Of a stretch of DNA of 64,000 bases, positions 1 through 11,893 are shown piece by piece. Location: positions 186,001 to 250,000 of the forward strand of contig JAMYHL010000026.1 in NCBI GenBank assembly GCA_025531455.1, in the 5' to 3' direction. The first letter of the stretch is position 1. Every line of letters starts with the position of its first letter. The notes under the pieces were generated by a model. It made no database searches, had not been told where the DNA came from, and saw nothing but the letters and a program-made list of their open reading frames with translations. This stretch comes from Apiotrichum sp. Y4204 (Eukaryota > Basidiomycota > Tremellomycetes > Trichosporonales > Trichosporonaceae). The translations under genes were made by a program, and so were the position numbers.

Positions 1-356
1 CGTATCGCGACAAGGAGTTTGTCCGCGTCGGATACTATGTCAACACGGACTATGAGGACGAGGCACTCCGTCTGGAGCCCCCGTCCAAGGTGCTCTGGGA
101 CAAGCTTATGCGCAACGTTCTGATCGAGAAGCCCAAGGTTACTCGGTAAGCTTAGTCGTCGTGTTCCATTCAGCTTACACACAGCTTCCAGAACCCCTGG
201 GACACTGGTGTCGATCCTTCGAACGGCGGCAACGAGCTCGAGCAGCCGGTGCCGCTGTCAGCCGATGGCGTCCTCCACTCGCCGTTGCCGCCACCCGTGC
301 AGAAGGCGCCGCCCGCAAGTGGCGGCATGGACGTCGACGAGCCGATTGCAGCGTAG
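1..356 (+). CDS. ASF1: Histone chaperone Asf1, C-terminal part
   Basis: Partial gene; the 5' end lies outside the window. Exons are 1-145 (two leading bases complete a codon upstream) and 185-356, separated by a 39-nt intron with GTAAG donor and CAG acceptor. The visible protein has the hallmark Asf1 core strands [15 protein letters not shown] and [13 protein letters not shown] followed by NPWD, then a short proline-rich, acidic tail ending MDVDEPIAA. Asf1 binds the H3-H4 dimer and hands it to CAF-1 or HIR for nucleosome assembly in the nucleus. The tail is only about 45 residues, much shorter than the long acidic tail of budding yeast. The gene converges on the glutaminyl-tRNA synthetase gene. 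Confidence 0.9.
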
Positions 357-724
357 AGTGCGAGTTGAGCGGGTTGGGAACGCGTACACATGTTTGTAAT
401 GTCAGGGACAGGAGCAGGAGCAAGTGGACGAGGTGCAGAGGCACCGCAGAGAGACCATGGAAGCGGGCGTATGGCAGGATCCCTCGCTGTAGCGGCAGCC
501 CACCACGTTCGTCCCTTCCGCGTGTCGTAGCATATACCACACTGCGTAGCAGTGACCCATAGTGCGTAGCAGCAGATAGATGTGCTCGAGATGTACGCCC
601 AGATGTACGACGTGCCAGTTGTGGTTGGGGAGCACACCGTCGTCAATTCCATTTGTACATGTGCATGCTGACATTACGAAATACGAACTCGTATCGTGAT
701 CTCTCTAGGCCGACTCGGCAGTAT
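357..724. other. Convergent 3' intergenic spacer
   Basis: Spacer of 368 bp between the stop codons of ASF1 (+) and the glutaminyl-tRNA synthetase gene (-). It should hold both 3' UTRs. I see no gene or repeat in it. Confidence 0.6.
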
Positions 725-3419
725 CTACGCCTTCTTGCCCGCGTCCTCCTTGAGCGAGACGATGCGGTTGAGGATGATGCGGTCACCGGCACGCTTGCCG
801 GGCTTGTCGCCGGCCGCCTCGTCAAGGCACGACAGCTTGGACTCGCGGTCGACGGCAAAGTACGCGAGACGCATGCCCTGGAAGCGAATGTTCTCCATGC
901 CGACGAGCTGGTCGGCCGTCGCGACGGGCTCGTCGTGTGCTGCTGCCTCGGTAGCGGCTGCGGCCTTGCTGTCGACGGCGGTCGCGACCTCATTCTCGGC
1001 CGCAGCCTTCTTGGTGCGCTCGAGCGACTCCTTGCGTGCGTCGACGATCGACTTCTTCGCGAGCTCGTAGAACGCCGGCTCGATGACGGCGTTGGTGAAG
1101 ACCTCGAGAGAGTCCGGGTTGACGTCGGCCTCAAAGTCCTCCGGGGGCGGGTCCGACTTGAACAGGCCGTGGAAGTAGCGCACCTCGTCGATCTTGACAG
1201 CCTCGGGGGCGTTGACCCACTGGATGTACGCCTTGGGCTTCTTTGCGCTGCCAGAGTCCTCCAGGCGCGCACGAATCTCAGTCACCTTGCCGTTTGCGTC
1301 GGTCGAGAACGACGTGCAAGTGATCGGGAACGGTGCCTTGAAGAGGCCAACAGTCTTGCCCGGTGCGAGGCGGAAGTAGTCCGGCGAGTCCTTGACACGG
1401 AAGTCGTCGGCGTCAATGTACACCTCCTTGGTGAAGGAAGTCTCAACGGTACCCATGGCCGGGACCTTGGGGTGCAACGGGACCTGAACGGGCACACGGT
1501 AGTCGTCGGGCACGTTCTCGAGCACCACCTTGATCGGATTCAGCACCATCATGAGACGGGGCGCGCTGTCCTCGAGGTACTTGCGCACCGTCGACTCGAA
1601 CTTCTGAAGCTGGGTCTCGGAGAGCAGTGTGGTGACGCCGAGCTCGGAGACAAACTGGAGAAGTGCCCCGGGAGGAATACCACGGCGACGGAGCGCAATG
1701 ATGGTGTAAAGACGAGGGTCGTCCCAGTCCTTGACGAGACCCTTCTCTACCAACCGACGGACCTTGCGCTTGGAGAGGAAGGTGCCCTGGAGGTTGAGAC
1801 GCGCAAACTCGTACTGACGCGGCTTGTACACTGTGAGCGCATCACACAGCCACTCGTACGACTCGCGTGCGGGTATAAACTCGGTCGTGCAGAGCGAATG
1901 GGTAATGTTCTCAAACGAGTCACACAGACAGTGGGTAAAGTCGTAAGTCGGGTAAATCTTCCACTTGTCGCCGGTGCGGTGGTGCGGCGCGAGCTTGACA
2001 CGGTACGCAATGGCGTCCCACATGTACGGGTTGCCGCTCGTGAGGTCCTGCTTCATGCGCAGGCATACCGACTTCTCCGGGTACTCGCCGTCCTTCATCT
2101 TCTGGAACTCGGCCAGGTTCTCCTCGATCGGGCGGTCGCGGTGCTCGCACGCCTTGGGGTTGCCCTTGGATCCACCGCGGTCCTCCTTGATCTTCTGCGC
2201 GTCACACGAGCACACGTATGCCTTGCCGCGGCGGATCAGCTCAACGGCGAGCTCGTACAGGTGCTGGAAGTTGTCCGACGAGTAGGTGATCTTCCACGGC
2301 TCAAATCCGAGCCAACGGACCGTATCGAGGATGGACTGGAAGAAACGCCCTTCCTCCGCCTCGGGGTTGGTGTCGTCGTACCGGAGGTACGTCCTTCCAC
2401 CGTGATACTTTGCGTAACCAAAGTCAATCATAATTGCCTTGACGTGGCCAATGTGCAGGTAGCCGTTGGGCTCCGGGGGGAAACGAGTGTAGACCTGGCC
2501 CTTGGTCCACGCCAGGTGCTCCGCCTTGAGCTTGGGGTCGCTCTGGGGGTTCTCGCCAACCTTGTGGAACTCGGAAAGGAAGCCCTCCTCAAAGATCTTG
2601 GTGGGAATGTTGGGGCCGCTGGATGACGATGCGACAGCAGTGGTCTGGGCGGCAGCAGCCGGTGCCTTGGCCTCCTGGATGATTAGCCACTGGTGGTGTG
2701 AGAAAGCACTCACCTTCTTGGGCTTGTTGGCAGCTGCAGCCTCGGCACGCGCTTTGGCGGCGGCCTCCTTGCTGCCGAACAGGCCCGTGAACGCGTCCTC
2801 AACAGCCGTCTTGAGGTCACCAGTGTTGGCCCACTTGAGGTCAGAAACGCTGTTCTTGATGCCGCCAAGGAAGGGACCAAGATCGGTCCACGACTGAGGC
2901 GGCTTGGGAATCGAGTCAATGTATGATTTCAAGAGAGCCGGAAGCTGGTCGAGAGTGATGTTGACACCTGTTTGTGAGCTCTTACTCCACGTGAGCTCGG
3001 ATACTTACCAACACCCGCAGCCTTGTCGAATGCAGCAGCGTCAACAGGTTCGCTGTTGGCCTCGAGGTACTTCACCGCAGCTTCCTATCAGCATACCTTC
3101 CCTTATCGCTTTGTTGCCACTCACCAGCGACCTGGTCCGGCGACTTGATGTCGCCGCTGACGATACGGTCAACAACATACTTGCGCGCCTCTGGAGAAAG
3201 CTTGCCGCCAACAGCGGAAAGCTTGACGAGAGCATTGGCCTGCTTCTCCTCGAAAGTCTTCCCCGCAAGGTCGTACTCGTCTACGAGCGCCTGGAACGCC
3301 TTGCCCGACTTGGGTGTGCGCACGAGCTCAGTCGCCGAGTTTGTGCTCAGGCCGAGGGCGGCAAACGACGAGATGAGCGCCGCGTTTTCGGGCTTTGTGG
3401 GGTCAAACTTGGGCGGCAT
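725..3419 (-). CDS. GLN4: Glutaminyl-tRNA synthetase, cytosolic
   Basis: Class I aminoacyl-tRNA synthetase that charges tRNA-Gln with glutamine. Exons (minus): 3419-3125, 3080-3009, 2967-2714, 2674-725; 856 aa. Residues 1 to about 190 form the eukaryote-specific N-terminal helical domain (starting [16 protein letters not shown]). The catalytic Rossmann core follows with [12 protein letters not shown] (HIGH box near residues 281-284) and the second signature as LSKRK around residue 505-510. The C-terminal anticodon-binding beta-barrels are present. The last intron (2675-2713) is 39 nt, divisible by three and stop-free, so if retained it would insert 13 residues; its GTGAG donor, CTAAT branch point and CAG end argue that it is spliced. 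The start is the first ATG in a frame that matches the family. Divergent from the zinc-finger coiled-coil gene. Confidence 0.95.
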
Positions 3420-3822
3420 GTTTGTCCCGCGAGTGTGAAGGGGGAAATGGGATGGGAATGAGAATGATGAGAAGGAGAGAGAGAGGACCAATAGATCTTG
3501 GGCTGGCTTACTATCACTGTTGCTGATGGCAACAACGAGCACATCTCTCGACTCCGAACATTCGTCGTCTGACTTTGTGGTTGATTACACGTCAGCATTT
3601 CAATAATGCTGTGGTCATTGATAAAGCACGTTGTTGTTTAGAGTCACGTGATTTGACCTTCAAGCATCATGTTGCTTGTACCCCCACCTCGTTTCATACG
3701 GCCTGGTGCTGCTTCGCGACTGGCGACATTGTTCCATCTCGCGATCTGTTCTGTTCTGTTCTGCTCCTCTCCTCCATCCATCCATCAGCATCCATTTATC
3801 CATTTACAAAGAGGTACTCAGA
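3420..3822. promoter_or_regulatory. Divergent promoter, GLN4 / coiled-coil zinc-finger gene
   Basis: About 400 bp separate the two start codons. The interval contains a perfect palindromic E-box (3644-3651) and, nearer the plus-strand gene, a pyrimidine-rich stretch with repeated TCCAT words (about 3760-3805), which looks like a leader or initiator region. That both genes share it is inferred from the head-to-head arrangement. Confidence 0.55.
3644..3651. promoter_or_regulatory. Palindromic E-box TCACGTGA
   Basis: Core CACGTG with flanking T/A, the preferred site of bHLH factors of the Cbf1/USF type. It lies in a divergent promoter, and the same core occurs in the CCT5/Alba divergent promoter. 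Binding is inferred from the motif only. Confidence 0.45.
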
Positions 3823-6084
3823 ATGCCTCCCCGCGGCCCATCAGGAAAGCGCAAACGCGTGCCGGACAGCGCGGACACGACATCGCCTCCACCGCGTCGT
3901 TCCCGTCATGTAGATAGCAGCCGTGGTCAGTCCCTCCGTGGATCTTCCTTGCGACTCTCGTCATTGCGAGAGTCGAGGGGCATCAGCCTGGATTATCTGA
4001 CATTATCAGAAGCGAGCGAAACTCGTACGCCGAGGCGCAGCACACGGGTGGGCACTGATGCATCTGACGATGAGCCCCTGCGACGCCCCGGTCCACAGGT
4101 CGCGCGTCGTTCTGGTGGCCGTCTTCCTCCGAGATCTAAATCCCATACCGAAGTCAATGACATTATGCCGCCGCCAAAGTCCCGTGTCGTCGTCGAGATT
4201 CCAGCCGCGCCGCCGCCGCCTGGCCCGTCGCGGCCTCCGGCGTCGACGCGCATTCCGCTCTCAGCGTCACTGGCAAACCACTCTTCCCAAGGCACGCCTA
4301 GCACCCCGGCTCAGCGCACGCCGCGCACGCCTGCTTCGCGCCGCAAGCGTGCTGTATCCACCGCGTCGCCCTCGTTCTCCGAGCCCGAAGTGGATGAGCT
4401 CGATTCTGAGGAAGACGAGGGCGTTATTGTCGGGGGCGCCGGACCGGGGCCGCGCACGCGTGCCATCCGCAAGAGCCGCAATCTCCGGCCTGTTCCCCAG
4501 CCTGAACCCGAAGTCTTCCACCAGTACATGGAGCCAAAGAAGGGCCGTGCTACGCGGAACAGCCTGTCCGCTAAGGCGTCCATGTCCTCGGTTCCCGATA
4601 GCCAAGAGGCGAGCCAGGTTCCTGTTCGACCTGTGACGATGATCGATGGTGAGGAGGCCTATGTGATTGCCGACTCGGACTCAGACAACGGTGTAGGCGG
4701 TGAGTTTCAGATGGGACTTGGCCATGGTAGCCTACTCCGCATAGCAAATGGGATGGCTTCTAACGTGCACAGCATTTGAATGTCTCGTTAAGAGGTGCGG
4801 AGTCGCTTGCCGGACGTCAATCGCACTGGCAAACCACCTCCGGGACCACGCAGACATGTACGACCCGTCGGGTGGCAAGACGTCTCAAAATGCGCGCAAC
4901 AAGATTGCAGAGCTGGAGAAGCAGAGGAAGGCTCAGCAAAAGGCGCATGCAGAGGCTGTGTCCAGACTCGAGGACCAGAAGGAACAGCTCGGCTTGAAAC
5001 TCAACGAGTACATTGGCCGAACAGCGACCGCTCTGGGGACTGCTTCCCAAACTCAGGCCAAGCTGAAGGAGAAGGAGACGACCGAGGAAGAGCTCAAGAA
5101 GGAGGCGGAGACCGCCAAATCGCAGTTGGCCGCTCTCATGGTTCAGATGGCCGAACGGGACACAAAGATTGCGAGTCTGCAACACAAGATCGACGCTTTC
5201 GACAAGCTTGATGAGGAGCTCGCCGAGATTTCGGCAATGCCGGCCCCGCTCGACGGTGAGGTTCTCAGCCACGAGCATCAGATCAAGGTCCTGCACAAGA
5301 AGCTCAAGTCGAAGACGTCTGCTCTCAAGAATGCCGAGTCCGAGTCGGAGTTTTTGCGTGACCAATACAAGGCGGCCTCGGACAGTGCTGTTGCGGAGGT
5401 GGCGCGCGCCAACAAGCTCGAGGAGGAGGTGAAGAAGCTGCAGGAGAAGCTTAATATTGGGCTGAAGCAGCGGGATCTCCACTCCGCCAATGTGGCCAAA
5501 CAGGCGGAAAAGGCGAAAGAGTCGGCGGAGGCTCAGCTGGACTTGCTTCTCGAGCAGTCACGCCGCACCGACGACGCGCTCCGCCGCAAAGCCTCGTCCT
5601 ATTCCCGACTTACGCGTGAGGTACAGGACCTCGAGACGGAGCTGCACAAGGCGCGTTCGCGGGCCGACGACCTTTCCAAACGCAACACCGAGCTCAGCGA
5701 TCACATCACTCTTCTCCGTGGCCGTATCATGGGCGCGTTCGATGCCGCCGAGGAGTCTGGTAACGAGACGGACGACGAAGCCCCAGCTGTTACGCCCGCC
5801 GCGCCACCAGCGATTGCCAACCTCGGCCCCGCGTTCGCCCCGGACAACAACTCGAGCCGCCCCAGCCCCGCACTCGCTGACACGACCCTCGCCGACGGCG
5901 GCATTGAGATGTTTCGCTGCAAGTGGGCACTCGATGGCGACATCATGTGTCCGGAGATTTTCCACACCCGTGATGTGAGTCTGCTTTGGATGATGTGAGG
6001 CACATGTAAGCTGACCGTCAGGAACTTGAGGCGCACGGCATGGGCCACATTGAGAAGCTGTCCGCTGCCATCATCGATGTTTAA
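3823..6084 (+). CDS. Coiled-coil protein with two C2H2 zinc fingers, function unknown
   Basis: Exons 3823-4699, 4773-5974 and 6022-6084 encode 713 aa. Residues 1-290 are low-complexity and basic/proline-rich (SP and TP dipeptides, many Arg) with an acidic patch, typical of a disordered nuclear region. A first C2H2 finger follows (C296, C301, H314, H318; spacing C-x4-C-x12-H-x3-H). Residues about 330-590 are a long Glu/Lys/Leu-rich coiled coil. A second finger sits at the C-terminus (C675, C685, H698, H702; C-x9-C-x12-H-x3-H) and is completed only across the last intron, which supports the model. I chose the ATG at 3823 rather than the in-frame ATG at 3676 because the sequence between looks like a pyrimidine-rich leader. 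I do not recognise the family; the architecture suggests a nuclear scaffold or DNA-associated protein, without direct evidence. Confidence 0.8.
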
Positions 6085-8000
6085 TCACGTAAGAAGGCGA
6101 CGATATAGCCCTCACATGAAGCGACCAAGGCGTTGTGGGTGAGCGAGACATACCATCATCTGAGTTCCTGGTAGTTGTCTCAGTGATAGAATCTGTAGTT
6201 CTGGTTGTGTATTGGTAGCATCAGACTGCAATGTGTTCGCTGGCAACGAGTTAGTGAAGCATCGCCTGGGACGTATCACGAAGATGGTCTTGTCCACAGT
6301 TTCTGATCGTGCATAAAGGGGTCTTAGTGTAGAGGATTAGCATCAGTAGCAGTGATGGCGGGCTGGGTGCACTTTCTCAACGAGGTTGAACACATGCTGC
6401 ACTCACTCGTTACCTTGCTCCGGATAGGAAAACATCATACTGGAAGTTGCAAGTCTGCCTCAACTAAACGCAACGTACTCATCCCTACGAGAAGCTCGAG
6501 TCAACATGCTACAACCAGCCTTTGCTGTGCCATGTAGCTCAGGAAGATGATCGAACAGAATGCTGCTGCCGCTCTGGCTTACAAAGACACCTCTGAAGGT
6601 CGCAATCCCCAAGCATTGCGCAGTACATCGTCACCAACATGAGTAGCAACCAACCCCTCTGATTATGGTTCGCTGTCTCGGAAACGGCACGGTGAACACT
6701 ACGGGACTGCTGGCGGGTCTGAGCCTTCCAGAAGCAGCAGGTGTTCCAATCATTATCGTATCACCATACAAGAAGTGGTATCAGTGCCGTCAGGCCATCA
6801 TAATAAACCGTCACGCAGTGCGTGACATTCCGAGGAACGCCGGGAATACATCAGCGCGCGTCGATGCCGTGGTGCCGTAGCGTGACCGACGCGCGACGCG
6901 CTCCTTGCTCCTTGCCAAGCAGCAAGCTGCTAGCCGGGACGGGCGATAAGATGGTCGCGTATGGCCGTCTCCGCCTCCCGTCGGCGATTCCTGACCATGA
7001 ACCCGACGCGTGCTGCGCAACCCTGTCCTACCTTTGACGAGCGACGTGTGTGCAACAACGACATCGTCAGTGACGGCGTGCGCGTATCGCGTACCGCGGC
7101 CCTGCACAGGTACGCGTGCAGAGCGCTAAACACGCGCGACGCACCACACACGATGACGCCGGACGCCGGACGCCACACCTCGTCATATCGGGGACTTTGC
7201 TTGGTGCTGATAACGGCGCACATCGCCCTCGATAGTGCCTGCGCCGCGTGCCTGCCGCCACGGCGTGGCGTCTCCCGCCGGACCGTGGTGCCGTGGCATG
7301 ATGGTTCCGTGCAGGTGTGTGGTTGGTCGTGGCTCCCCGTATCATATCTCTAGATCTCTGCGGGCTCCAAATGCCTCACTCATTTCGTACAGAACAGGAC
7401 AGAGGGTGCAGAGAAGAGTCGACGAAGACGCCACAGTACGTAGACGCCGGCATGGCGGGCTGATTCTGAGTCCTGACTTGGTGGCTTCCTGCAGACTTGG
7501 CCACGTTCACCGCCCTATCCCGCGACGATCCGGGTCACAGATTTATGCTTGCTGGCAGCCACTCCGTGCTGTCATGATGGCGCTCCCGAGCTTGAGATGC
7601 TCAGCGGATGGGGGTTCTTTGTTGGCGTTCGGGCGCCAATGAACGGAGTGAGATTACGCACCCACACGCCCGTGCCGTACCCCCATTCCTTCGCCGGGTA
7701 CCTCTCGCTCTCCTCATTATCCTCATTATCCACATTGTCCTGTCCATTGTCCTAGCGGCCGGGAACACTTGTTGGCGGAACACGCCCGCGTGTCGGGTAC
7801 ACCGGGACGCATGCCGGAAGCGCAGGGCTAGATAGTATTCTTCCGACCGCCACTCGGAGATGGCGACGGCTGCACTTGGACTTTTGGGCAAGGTCGTCAC
7901 GAGAAGAGCAGGGCATGGTGTCCGTAACGAGAACAGGGGGCGTGCTGCATGCTGCCCGCGTACGTACGATGCTGACGCACACCCCATGGCAGTCCCTTCA

Positions 8001-8036
8001 CCTAACCCATCTAACCCACCTAACCCACCTAACCCA
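8001..8036. repeat. Four tandem copies of a telomere-like 9-mer
   Basis: Four head-to-tail units of CCTAACCCA at 8001, 8010, 8019 and 8028, with one mismatch (T for C) at the start of the second. On the other strand the unit reads TGGGTTAGG, which resembles eukaryotic telomere repeats with an extra T. No adjacent gene. Confidence 0.85.
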
Positions 8037-9519
8037 CTGGTCCATTCCGACAATTGTGATCCACGAGCGTCCACTGACTTTCCATGCTTTCTGCTGTGGT
8101 TCCGCACCGCACGGCAGCGGGAGTGCCGGCACAGGAACAGGGACTCTCCGGGTTCCGTGTCGTAAGCTATTTCCTTATGATCCTTAATCTGTTCATCGGA
8201 GAGTGTTCTCCAGATCTCGCGTCTACGTAAACCGCAATATTTAGGCACTGTGCCCTTGCTTTAATGCTTTTCGTGTTCTTCTTCCCGGCCGGCTGAGCTT
8301 AATTGCGTCCTGAACAGCACGAGTGGAAGAGGAACGACTAGCTGCATTCGCCGCGCCTTGGCCGGTGTATGACTCTCCTCTACTCGGTGTTGACGTACTG
8401 GGCAGGGTCCTGGCCCGGGATGGCACGACCAACACCAACAGGAAATGAAGAGACACTTCTCGTAATGCCGACAATTATCCCTGGGCAAGTGCTCACTAGT
8501 CGGTGCGTGCGTTATTAGTGCACTTTGTTTGGTTCTTGGGACATGTGCGACCGCAGGCGGACACTGAAGGTCAACTCGCTCGCGGGCCTTGGCACGAAAA
8601 AACAATGGTGGTATCATGCGGGACAGAACTTCTTGCTGTGAGCCGCGGGCATTGACTCAATGGGCAAGAACAACAGACCAAACAATCGGTTGCGGGTCCT
8701 AGCGCAGCATTCAGTCTCGGTCGTCTCGGGCTGCGGCTCGGTCGCTCGGTCAGTCTCGGCACTTTGGGTGTTCTCAGAAGGGCGGTTAATCGCATGGCAC
8801 GAGATCCGAATACAATATAATCCAAGGCCCGCACGGCTCCAAGCATGTTAGTGGCAAGAAAGGCAATTAGTAGATTGATGTGCGCAATGTGGGCACACGG
8901 TAATGGCGCAGAAATGAGAGTCGAAGGTTCCAGCGACGCCACATGATCTGCAGATGAGGAAGAGTAGGATCCACCAACACAACGCAGTGTTCTAGGCCGT
9001 CCGCGACAAACTTGTTACTTATTTTATGGGCTCCAAGCTCAGCTCCAGGCCCTGCTCTAACTGGTCCCACTCCGAGACACGCCGCCACGATGATCGCCGG
9101 GCGTCGTGCGCATTGGTAGGCTGCTACGCGGGAACGGGGTAGCCGCGGCTGTCGGCTGTTAGTGTCAGTGGTGCAGGTACGGGTACGATCGCTACAGTGG
9201 TCTATTTCTAGGGACGGGGACTAGCGATTGAGGCACTTCGTCCTTGCTGAGCGAGACTAAACCAACAGAAGAGTATCTGGGCATTGTAAAATAACTATCG
9301 CAATGTGATGCGATCCGTCCCACGCTTGTGGCTCGCGTGTTGGACTTACGACACCAAGGTGAGAGCAATGAGCAGAAAAATGTCAAGAAACAGACCTGTC
9401 AACTAGTCTGAGCTCCCCTATAATGCACAAGCTTGTAGAGGAGACAGCTTTTCCGCATGCGAGATTAGTTAAGAAATTCCAGCGCAAGTGGCACTGCTGA
9501 TAAGATAAGTGAGTGGCCC

Positions 9520-9549
9520 CGCTCCGCCTCGTTCCGCCTCGCTCCGCCC
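9520..9549. repeat. Three tandem copies of a 10-mer
   Basis: Three units of CGCTCCGCCT, with C-to-T at position 3 of the second and T-to-C at the end of the third. A simple minisatellite with no coding context. Confidence 0.75.
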
Positions 9550-11862
9550 CTGCCGAGTGGGGTTGACCGTGCCGTGGCGACGGCGCTGCCACACTCGGCG
9601 GTGCCACTCTACGGTATGCTGCATGCATGCAGGTGGAGGCGGGGCAACGGCGCGGCGCAGCCATGGCTGTCTGCTGGCTGCCACGTCGCCACAATACGTG
9701 CACCGCTAATCGCCAGTGCCACATTCGTGAATGCGGTGCAGTGTGGCACTGGCATCCGCTTCCTTTCTTCCATGTGGCGGCGACACGTCCACGCCCCGCG
9801 CCGCACCGCTCGTCCATGCCACTCCGTCTGAGCGGTGGTTCCGGGACATAAATGGGTGTTTGGAATGCTCGTCAGTGGTCCTGTCCTAGTGAGTACCTGC
9901 TGGGTGTGGCATCGGATGCTTTCCAACGGGGCCTCCAAAGTTAATATCATTCACTCACCGATCATGAAGAATAGTACTGTGCACGCAGTTCCAACACCTC
10001 GCTCGTATCATCGGGCCCCGGACATGTATTTTGGTCGCTGTGCACATGTAGCAAGCAATAGATATTCAAATGAACAGCGTGCTTGCCTCGTTGTCACTCC
10101 GGTCAATCCGGTCAACGGTATTGCCTGAACAACGAGACACTTTGCTCTTATGGTGGCGGTCGCCGACTACTGTATTGAGCATGATTCACGTCCAGGGAGA
10201 GACTAGAAACTAGGGCGAACCGGCACCAAGGGCATGGTGCTCAAAGCATCAGGTGAGGAGACATGAATGGAGATCATCACCCGAGGAATAGGACAGGGAA
10301 GGTGAATGACTCCGACGGCGGCGAGCGGTACTACTGTCCAGTATGCTGCGGAGCACCGTCCGCCCACACCAAAGGGATGCGAAGGGGCGAGCAGCTTTGC
10401 GTTGTGTCATGTGCTGCTGACATGTCTCGGAGGCATTGCGGGGCCTGATGTTGGAGGACTCGTGGACGCCACCTACTCAGCCACGCGCTGCTGCAGTCCA
10501 CATTCCCACACACTGCTGGACATTGTCTCGTACCGAGTTCGAAATGTCAGACGTTCTGCATTTGACTAATTGCCCGCCGTCTCGTCACATCAATGGAAAG
10601 CGTTGATTCTCCGATCACTAACCGCGGACAGACAAGCGCACAGTGCACACACAATGGGGCAGGTGACGCTGTCGGGGGATGCTAACCCCGACGAAGAACG
10701 ATGGCACTGTTTAACACCAAGGTCACCCGTGATCATAGTTGCTGGCCAGTGCGTTTGCGGCATTCCGCCACTCGTCTCTCGGCACCAGATCTAGTCTCAG
10801 CTGATTACACGTCAGGCTCCAGACCCGGCGATTACATGATGGCAGGATCACACGACCAGCGCGAGAGGAAGCAGTAGGCGATTGGCATCTGTCTGGCGTC
10901 GCCACTTTGCCGCCACCTCACCGCCACTCGCCACACCCTGTCTCCCCCTGCCAGCCTGGGAATTTTCCCCGCAATTATTTTTGTAATTACCTTTCTGCAT
11001 TTGATTTTTGCTGTGTGTGCCTTCATATGTCTGCAATTGTACGCAGTATCCTAGCCATGCGAGCGGCTGGCGGCTAGCGTCCGCGCCACACTATGAAAGT
11101 ATGAGCGCGAACGCCAGATTGCATCCGACGAGCTAGCAGCGTGGCGGTCCGTGGGCGCGAGGCGGCGCCACACGCCGACCCTGGAAACTCGTCCAACCGC
11201 CAGCATCAATCTGTGTCGTACAGTACAGCAACCGCGTTATTCGGGCAACACACTATAATCCGGGGTTGAGCAGGGATGGCAGGGGCGCCATTGGCGTGCC
11301 GGAGAAGCCGGGGTATACTGCGGTTGTCCAACATGACCGGATGGCGGATGGATACGGCAATATGGAATGCACGTATAGTCTCAACTTGGTTGGGGGGAGC
11401 GACAAATTAGCGGCCCCGATGTTCCGCTCGTCGTCCGCATTCGCTCCTGGGACCGTGGGATCATGGGACAGTCACGAAGGGGCAGAAGCACCTCGCAGGC
11501 ACAAGAGATCTCCGTCTCTCATCCGCCCTGCGTGCCACTCGCCTCCGTGCACGGAGGCTGACTGGTTGCGGCTTTCATTGGACTGAATTTGACCTCCATC
11601 AGAATCAGATGGCCGGCACGCGCGCACATACCGTGGCGCCGGAATGCAGACAACGTGGACAGCTCCATCAAGTGCTAAGCAAGCTATAGCGAGTTCTGCC
11701 AGACACAACGTGTCTGGTGCCTGCCGGCTCGGCCTGCGTCATCAATCATTGTGACTCCTTTGTTAGCGCATCTGTTTTGGTGTGGGTGGAACAGATCGGC
11801 CAGAGTGGAACAGAGGTGCCACTCCGAGGTACTGTAGCTACGGCCTACTCGACCTTGCCCAT

Positions 11863-11893
11863 CGTATACCGTGAACCGTATACCGTATACCAT
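11863..11893. repeat. Short imperfect repeat of CGTATACC
   Basis: Three copies of CGTATACC in about 30 bp, the first two separated by GTGAAC and the last two adjacent. The GTATAC core is self-complementary, so the block can form small hairpins. Confidence 0.6.

Noticed and set aside
653..2626. 657-codon open frame on the plus strand opposite GLN4
   Set aside because: Mirror of a strongly codon-biased, GC-rich coding exon. The minus frame encodes unmistakable GlnRS, and the plus frame has no domain and is Leu/Val/Arg-rich as expected of antisense frames.
6534..6560. TAGCTCAGGAAG resembling a tRNA A box
   Set aside because: No properly spaced B box and no cloverleaf can be drawn from the flanks.
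3582..10815. 14-nt identity TGATTACACGTCAG at 3582 and 10802
   Set aside because: Several such matches are expected by chance in 64 kb; contexts are unrelated.
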